From Rhizobium sp. LCM 4573 (GTDB lineage: Bacteria > Pseudomonadota > Alphaproteobacteria > Rhizobiales > Rhizobiaceae): DNA of 5,194 bases. Of the stretch, positions 1 to 5,194 are shown one piece after another (position 1 is the first letter of the stretch; every line of letters starts with the position of its first letter). A program made the position numbers and the translations under genes. The notes beneath the pieces were generated by a model, which was not told the origin of the DNA, did not search any database, and saw only the letters and a list, made by a program, of their open reading frames with translations. The stretch lies in assembly GCF_001854865.1 (NCBI RefSeq), contig NZ_MDDW01000026.1, forward strand, positions 205,806 through 210,999, written 5' to 3'.

Positions 1-2225
<2,225 letters not shown>

Positions 2226-2230
2226 CCATT

Positions 2231-2237
2231 CCTCCTC
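2231..2237 (-). promoter_or_regulatory. Ribosome binding site that fixes the smoE start
   Basis: Minus-strand GAGGAGG, followed by 5 nt and then ATG at 2225. It decides between the two possible smoE starts. An out-of-frame ATG overlaps the spacer, four bases before the chosen one. Confidence 0.8.
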
Positions 2238-2242
2238 AACAT

Positions 2243-2263
2243 CCGAAGCCGGCAAGGCCTCGG
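2243..2263 (-). other. Hairpin in the 5' leader of the smoE-smoF transcript
   Basis: On the minus-strand RNA, CCGAGGCC (2263-2256) pairs with GGCUUCGG (2250-2243) as an uninterrupted 8-bp stem with one G-U wobble, closing a UUGCC loop. It ends 5 nt upstream of the smoE Shine-Dalgarno and begins about ten nt after the start point predicted from the promoter at 2280-2307. There is no U-tract, so it is not a terminator. A stabilising 5' hairpin or a modest translation control element is possible; the function is inferred. Confidence 0.45.
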
Positions 2264-2279
2264 TGTCCTACCATGCGGG

Positions 2280-2307
2280 ATCATATCGACCCAAGAAAGG
2301 AAATCAA
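2280..2307 (-). promoter_or_regulatory. Predicted promoter of the smoE-smoF transporter operon
   Basis: Minus-strand -35 TTGATT (2307-2302) and -10 TATGAT (2285-2280) are separated by 16 bp. They match the sigma-70 consensus at 4/6 and 5/6 positions. The -35 lies wholly within the 21-bp repeat (2301-2321), so a protein bound there would block polymerase. The start point would be near 2273, giving a leader of roughly 50 nt. Confidence 0.6.
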
Positions 2308-2321
2308 TGGTGTATCAATTT
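2301..2321. promoter_or_regulatory. Probable SmoD operator, copy 1 (transporter side)
   Basis: This 21-bp sequence recurs exactly, in reverse complement, at 3167-3187, and the flanks on either side are unlike. Read on the minus strand its centre is TTGATACACCATTGATT. It contains ATCAAT twice (2303-2308, 2314-2319) with an 11-bp offset, about one helical turn, and its ends AAAT/ATTT give weak dyad symmetry. Two identical copies next to the two operons flanking a GntR-family gene are best explained as that regulator's binding sites. The protein-site link is inferred. Confidence 0.75.
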
Positions 2322-2365
2322 TATTTTCGGGCAAGAAACCGTATGCTTAAGATGCTGATTAAACT

Positions 2366-2378
2366 AGTATATCATACT
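2366..2378. promoter_or_regulatory. Short palindrome AGTAT-N3-ATACT upstream of the smoE promoter
   Basis: Five-base arms AGTAT (2366-2370) and ATACT (2374-2378) are perfectly complementary around ATC. It sits in an AT-rich patch of the smoD-smoE gap, about 45 bp upstream of operator copy 1, and overlaps the degenerate repeat that starts at 2372. It may be a site for another regulator, or a chance match. Confidence 0.25.
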
Positions 2379-2390
2379 CAATTCCGCACC
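2372..2390 (+). repeat. Degenerate 19-bp direct repeat, copy 1
   Basis: TCATACTCAATTCCGCACC matches TGATATTCAATCCCGCACC (3201-3219) at 16 of 19 positions in the same orientation. The last six bases, CGCACC, are identical. The copies lie in the two intergenic regions that hold the 21-bp operators. It is either a second regulatory site or a remnant of a duplicated promoter region. Confidence 0.45.
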
Positions 2391-2439
2391 GCTTGTGCGT
2401 TCTGGAGAACATAACTATGCCATGGCGCCGGCGCGCCCG

Positions 2440-3144
2440 CTAACGGAGGCGGGATACATAGCGCGCCACGAAATGATCGAACCAGGTGCGGGAGACCTCG
2501 GCCACCATTCCATCCTGGGCGTGGCTGATGCGCAGAACATGCGTTATCGGCGCGCCCGCTTTCTGGCCAAAGACCGCCGGCGCCCAGTCGGGCACGGCGT
2601 CCAGGCCGACGCGATCTTCCACCATTGCGATCCATAGGCCCAGTTGCTTCCTGTAATAGAGATAGAGGGACTCCGATAGATCTTCCGGCGCGATCGCCTC
2701 CACATAGGATCCGTCGAGCCAGATTTCCTCCAGCGCCGCGACCTGCCCAGAAAGCCGGCGAATGCGGCGGATGCGATGCCCCTCGTCGGACGAACCGAAT
2801 TCCGGCAGCTCCCCAGTTTTCTTGAGCCTCTCGACACTCAGCACCTCCGCGGTGGGAAGGCCGCCACCCTTGATGAGCTCCAACCGGAACATGGCATAGA
2901 CGCTCTTCGGATCATTGATGGCGCGGATGTAGTTCCCCGATCCCTGCACCCGCTGAAGCAATCCCCTGTTCTGCAGTTCGGCAAGAGCCTTGCGAAGCGT
3001 GCCGACCGCGATGCCGAGCTCCGCCGCCATGTCGCGTTCAGGGGCAAGCTTTTCGCCGTCCACCAAGCGTCCGGCGGCAATGTCGCGCGCAAGCAGCTCC
3101 GCAAATTGCAGATAGATCGGTAGGCTACCGGAATGGCGTGCCAT
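2440..3144 (-). CDS. smoD: GntR-family (HutC/UTRA type) transcriptional regulator of the smo genes
   Basis: DNA-binding regulator of 234 residues, a normal length for HutC-type GntR proteins. The N-terminal winged helix-turn-helix spans about 7-74 (LPIYLQ..., then LAPERDMAAELGIAVGTLRKALAEL with recognition helix near 46-58, then the wing GLLQRVQGSGNYI). A linker follows, then a UTRA-like effector domain (about 90-230) with the typical LEEIWLDGSY segment (near 140-149). Such domains usually bind a sugar or sugar phosphate and release the protein from DNA; an SQ-derived effector is an inference from context. The chosen start is ATG 3142-3144. The nearest Shine-Dalgarno, GGGGGAGG, sits an unusually long 12 nt away, suggesting weak translation. 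An upstream in-frame ATG (3210) is rejected because it would translate through the operator and lacks family similarity. The gene lies between the two operons it probably controls, with an operator copy 22 bp upstream of its start, so autoregulation is likely. To my knowledge its sites have not been mapped. Confidence 0.9.
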   Translation of the reverse strand: MARHSGSLPIYLQFAELLARDIAAGRLVDGEKLAPERDMAAELGIAVGTLRKALAELQNRGLLQRVQGSGNYIRAINDPKSVYAMFRLELIKGGGLPTAEVLSVERLKKTGELPEFGSSDEGHRIRRIRRLSGQVAALEEIWLDGSYVEAIAPEDLSESLYLYYRKQLGLWIAMVEDRVGLDAVPDWAPAVFGQKAGAPITHVLRISHAQDGMVAEVSRTWFDHFVARYVSRLR

Positions 3145-3166
3145 GGCGCTGAATTTCCTCCCCCTC

Positions 3167-3187
3167 AAATTGATACACCATTGATTT
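3167..3187. promoter_or_regulatory. Probable SmoD operator, copy 2 (smoD/smoC divergent region)
   Basis: Exact inverted copy of the 21-bp element at 2301-2321. Rightward, its TTGATT (3181-3186) can act as the -35 of smoC. Leftward, it covers or abuts the likely -10 of smoD. One bound regulator could therefore control both divergent genes. The stretch just beyond it (TTGATTTACAC) resembles a further partial half-site. Confidence 0.75.
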
Positions 3188-3209
3188 ACACGAATGCGGG
3201 TGATATTCA
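3181..3209 (+). promoter_or_regulatory. Predicted promoter of smoC-smoB
   Basis: The -35 TTGATT (3181-3186) lies inside the 21-bp operator. With a 17-bp spacer the -10 would be TATTCA (3204-3209), only a 3/6 match to TATAAT. The -35 is the same hexamer, in the same place and orientation within the operator, as in the smoE promoter; this parallel is the main support. The leader would be about 25 nt. Confidence 0.45.
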
Positions 3210-3210
3210 A
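3183..3210 (-). promoter_or_regulatory. Possible smoD promoter overlapping the operator
   Basis: Minus-strand TTGAAT (3210-3205) could be a -35, with TAAATC (3188-3183) as a poor -10 after a 16-bp spacer. The -10 falls on the edge of operator copy 2, as expected for negative autoregulation. The match to consensus is weak. Confidence 0.3.
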
Positions 3211-3219
3211 TCCCGCACC
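3201..3219 (+). repeat. Degenerate 19-bp direct repeat, copy 2
   Basis: TGATATTCAATCCCGCACC, 16/19 identical to 2372-2390. Here it begins 14 bp from the operator, whereas the other copy begins 51 bp from its operator, so the two elements are not a single duplicated block. It includes the small palindrome TGA-TAT-TCA (3201-3209) and spans the predicted -10 and start of smoC. Confidence 0.45.
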
Positions 3220-3239
3220 AGCAGCATGAGGAGGATTTC

Positions 3240-4397
3240 ATGACCGTCGTTCCCGTAACATCCGCCGATCTCGATGCTGCCGAAGTATCCTGGTTTGCGG
3301 CCCTGTGCTCCGACGACTATGCCTATCTCGGAGTGCCGGACGGGGACCTTCGTTCGAGCTGGGATCATTGCTCCTCCATCGTCAGGAAAGCCGAGACCCT
3401 GGGTTTTCGCAATATCCTTTGCCCGTCCTCCTATCAGGTCGGGCAGGACACGCTCAGCTTCGTCGCCGGCTGCGCGCCGATCACCGAAAGCATCAACTTT
3501 CTCGCCGCGGTCCGCTGCGGAGAGATACAGCCGATCATGCTTGCCCGCACCGTTGCGACGCTCGACCATATGCTGAAGGGCCGCCTGACCCTCAACATCA
3601 TCAGCTCCGATTTTCCCGGCGAGGTCGCTGATAGCGCTTTTCGCTATCGGCGCAGCCATGAAGTCGTGGAAATCCTACGCCAGGCCTGGACCCGTGATAC
3701 GATCGACCACGATGGGGAGATCTATCAATTCAAGGGCGTGCCCACCGATCCCGCCAAGCCTTACCAGCAGAACGGCGGTCCGCTTCTTTATTTCGGCGGC
3801 TATTCGCCGGATGCGCTCGAACTCTGCGGCGCCCAGTGCGACGTCTATCTCATGTGGCCGGAAACGAAAGAGCAGCTCGCCGAGCGGATGCGCGCCGTAC
3901 ATGAACGTGCAACGGCGCATGGGCGCACACTCGACTATGGTCTGCGGGTGCATATGATCGTCCGGGATACGGAGAAGGAAGCCCGCGAATATGCCGAGCA
4001 TCTGGTCTCCAGACTCGATGACGAATATGGCCGCCTGATCCGCGGACGTGCTCATGACAATATCTCGCTCGGCGTATCGCATCAGGCCCGGACCCGCGAG
4101 CTTGCCGATAAATACGGCTATGTCGAGCCGCATCTGTGGACCGGCATCGGGCGAGCGAGGTCCGGTTGCGGCGCAGCCCTCGTCGGTTCGACGGACCAGG
4201 TTCTTTCCGAACTCGAAGCATACCGGAAGATGGGCATTCGGGCTTTCATCCTTTCCGGCTATCCGCATCTCGACGAAGCGGAGCATTTTGGCACCAAGGT
4301 CCTGCCTGAACTCAAGACCTGTTCGCTTCCGCATATCTATGGCCGCGTGCCGGCCGAAACGCCGGCGACGCCGCTCGGCCAGGGGAGACGCCACTGA
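3240..4397 (+). CDS. smoC: FMNH2-dependent sulfoquinovose monooxygenase (SsuD-like, luciferase-like family)
   Basis: Two-component flavin monooxygenase expected to convert SQ, O2 and FMNH2 to 6-oxo-glucose and sulfite, the C-S cleavage step of the sulfo-SMO pathway. 385 residues; ATG 3240 has GAGGAGG 5 nt upstream. It is close to the alkanesulfonate monooxygenase SsuD throughout: [21 protein letters not shown] (split about 96-116), YRRSHE (136-141), [11 protein letters not shown] (182-192), DVYLMWPE (201-208), [10 protein letters not shown] (235-244), and [14 protein letters not shown] (338-351). With a constant offset of 10, the SsuD active-site residues R226, H228, R297 and Y331 (recalled numbering) fall on R236, H238, R307 and Y341. 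About 15 extra N-terminal residues precede the SsuD-like start. SsuD itself is the main alternative, but an SBP of SmoF type and an adjacent aldo-keto reductase favour SmoC. It needs a partner flavin reductase, not present in the window. Its stop codon overlaps the smoB start. Confidence 0.9.
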   Translation: MTVVPVTSADLDAAEVSWFAALCSDDYAYLGVPDGDLRSSWDHCSSIVRKAETLGFRNILCPSSYQVGQDTLSFVAGCAPITESINFLAAVRCGEIQPIMLARTVATLDHMLKGRLTLNIISSDFPGEVADSAFRYRRSHEVVEILRQAWTRDTIDHDGEIYQFKGVPTDPAKPYQQNGGPLLYFGGYSPDALELCGAQCDVYLMWPETKEQLAERMRAVHERATAHGRTLDYGLRVHMIVRDTEKEAREYAEHLVSRLDDEYGRLIRGRAHDNISLGVSHQARTRELADKYGYVEPHLWTGIGRARSGCGAALVGSTDQVLSELEAYRKMGIRAFILSGYPHLDEAEHFGTKVLPELKTCSLPHIYGRVPAETPATPLGQGRRH

Positions 4398-5194
4398 TGG
4401 AACGCATGAAGCTTTCTCCGGACCTCGAATTGAGCCGGCTCGTCTATGGCATGTGGCGGATCGGCGATGATCCGGATACCTCGCCGGCTCACGTTCAGGC
4501 CAAGGTGGAAACCTGCTTGGCGCAGGGCATTACCACGATGGATCAGGCCGACATCTATGGCGGCTACACCGCCGAGGCGATCCTGGGCGGGGCACTGAAG
4601 GCCTCACCGTCGTTGCGCGACCAAATCGAGATTGTCACCAAATGCGGGATCGTCGCACCGGCCGGCCGACATTCGGCGGCCCGCGTCAAGCACTATGACA
4701 CCGGGGCTGATCACGTCAGCACCTCCGTCGAAGCCTCGCTCAGCGATATGGGGACCGACCGGATCGATCTCCTGCTGATCCACCGGCCCGATCCCCTGCT
4801 CGATCCCGTCGAGACCGGCGAAATACTCGATAGGCTGGTCGCATCCGGCAAGGTCAGGGCCGTGGGCGTCTCGAACTTCCGGCCATGGGACTTCACGCTG
4901 CTGCAATCCAACATGAACACGCGGCTCGTCACCAACCAGATCGAGATGAGCCTCGTCGCGACCGACGCCTTCGTCAACGGCGACCTCGCTTTCCTGCAGG
5001 AGCGCAAACTGCCGCCAATGGCCTGGTCGCCGCTTGGCGGAGGTTCGCTCTTCAATACCGAGCGGGCAATGCTGGCAGGCGCGCTTGAGCGGATCGCAAC
5101 CGAACAGGGCGTGGATGCCACCGCGGTCGCGATCGCCTGGCTGTTGCGGCACCCCGCCCGGATTATACCGGTCCTCGGAACCAACAACCTAAAG
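4397..5194 (+). CDS. smoB: NADPH-dependent 6-oxo-glucose reductase, aldo-keto reductase family, partial (C-terminus outside window)
   Basis: Expected to reduce 6-oxo-glucose from SmoC to glucose in the cytoplasm. 266 codons are open to the right edge; roughly 40-60 residues are missing compared with related YdhF-type reductases. The ATG at 4397 overlaps the smoC stop as TGATG, so translation is coupled. AGGGGAG lies 9 nt upstream. The alternative ATG at 4406 fits this site less well. The aldo-keto reductase catalytic tetrad is complete: D49 and Y54 in MDQADIY, K82 in VTKCG, and H129 in LLIHRPDPL. VGVSNF (156-161) and NQIEMSL are the usual strand-6/strand-7 motifs, and LGTNN near the end begins the cofactor-binding region. 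The substrate is assigned from the neighbours and known pathway; the family alone would only say aldo-keto reductase. A flavin reductase (smoA) should follow. Confidence 0.88.
   Translation, partial: MERMKLSPDLELSRLVYGMWRIGDDPDTSPAHVQAKVETCLAQGITTMDQADIYGGYTAEAILGGALKASPSLRDQIEIVTKCGIVAPAGRHSAARVKHYDTGADHVSTSVEASLSDMGTDRIDLLLIHRPDPLLDPVETGEILDRLVASGKVRAVGVSNFRPWDFTLLQSNMNTRLVTNQIEMSLVATDAFVNGDLAFLQERKLPPMAWSPLGGGSLFNTERAMLAGALERIATEQGVDATAVAIAWLLRHPARIIPVLGTNNLK

Noticed and set aside
2424..2437. GC-rich hairpin (GGCGC/GCGCC, 4-nt loop) just after the smoD stop, considered as a terminator
   Set aside because: The stem is only 5 bp and no U-tract follows on the minus strand. Overlapping GGCGCC and GGCGCGCC palindromes are common in such GC-rich DNA. 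Whether smoD transcription reads into smoE cannot be decided here.
2226..2439. Possible small gene or riboswitch in the smoD-smoE gap
   Set aside because: No frame has a credible start with a ribosome binding site, and no known riboswitch pattern is seen. The operator, promoter, leader hairpin and repeats explain most of the gap.
2301..3187. The peptide NQWCIN appears in reading frames over both 21-bp copies
   Set aside because: This follows from the DNA repeat being read in the same phase in two spurious or extended frames. It is not a conserved protein motif.
3145..3210. N-terminal extension of smoD from an ATG at 3210
   Set aside because: The extra 22 residues would be encoded across the operator, have no family similarity and no Shine-Dalgarno at that ATG. 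The sequence there is better explained as regulatory DNA.
3675..4394. 239-codon minus-strand reading frame opposite smoC
   Set aside because: Antisense to a full-length SsuD-like protein. No domain is recognisable, and long shadow frames are expected at this GC content.
4604..5152. 182-codon minus-strand reading frame opposite smoB
   Set aside because: Antisense to an aldo-keto reductase with a complete catalytic tetrad. No supporting motif.

Overview
The window appears to be the central part of a sulfoquinovose (SQ) oxidative-desulfurisation cluster of the sulfo-SMO (smo) type, as described in Agrobacterium tumefaciens. The DNA is GC-rich, with alphaproteobacterial codon use and strong GGAGG-type ribosome binding sites. 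The gene order matches what I recall of the Agrobacterium cluster (smoI-H-G-F-E-D-C-B-A). A member of the Rhizobiales (Agrobacterium/Rhizobium group or a relative) is therefore the likely source, but the species cannot be told from the sequence.

Layout. On the minus strand, from the left edge: a substrate-binding protein cut off at its C-terminus (1-1092, smoF), preceded in its operon by a CUT1-type ABC ATPase (1149-2225, smoE). A 214-bp regulatory gap (2226-2439) follows, then a GntR/HutC-type regulator (2440-3144, smoD), also on the minus strand. A 95-bp divergent intergenic region (3145-3239) separates it from two plus-strand genes joined by a TGATG overlap: an SsuD-like flavin-dependent monooxygenase (3240-4397, smoC) and an aldo-keto reductase cut off by the right edge (4397-5194, smoB). 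No gap exceeds 300 bases, and I see no RNA genes, mobile elements or CRISPR.

How it works (known pathway plus inference). SmoF captures sulfoquinovosyl glycerol or SQ in the periplasm. SmoE powers import through two permeases that should lie beyond the left edge. A sulfoquinovosidase, also expected there, releases SQ. SmoC, fed FMNH2 by a flavin reductase expected beyond the right edge, splits the C-S bond to give sulfite and 6-oxo-glucose. SmoB reduces the latter to glucose.

The most notable non-coding signal is a perfect 21-bp sequence present once in each intergenic region, in opposite orientations. In each copy the same TTGATT hexamer sits where the -35 box of the outward operon would be (transporter leftward, catabolic genes rightward). 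This is very probably the operator of the GntR regulator. A second, degenerate 19-bp repeat, a 5' leader hairpin before smoE and a small palindrome accompany it.
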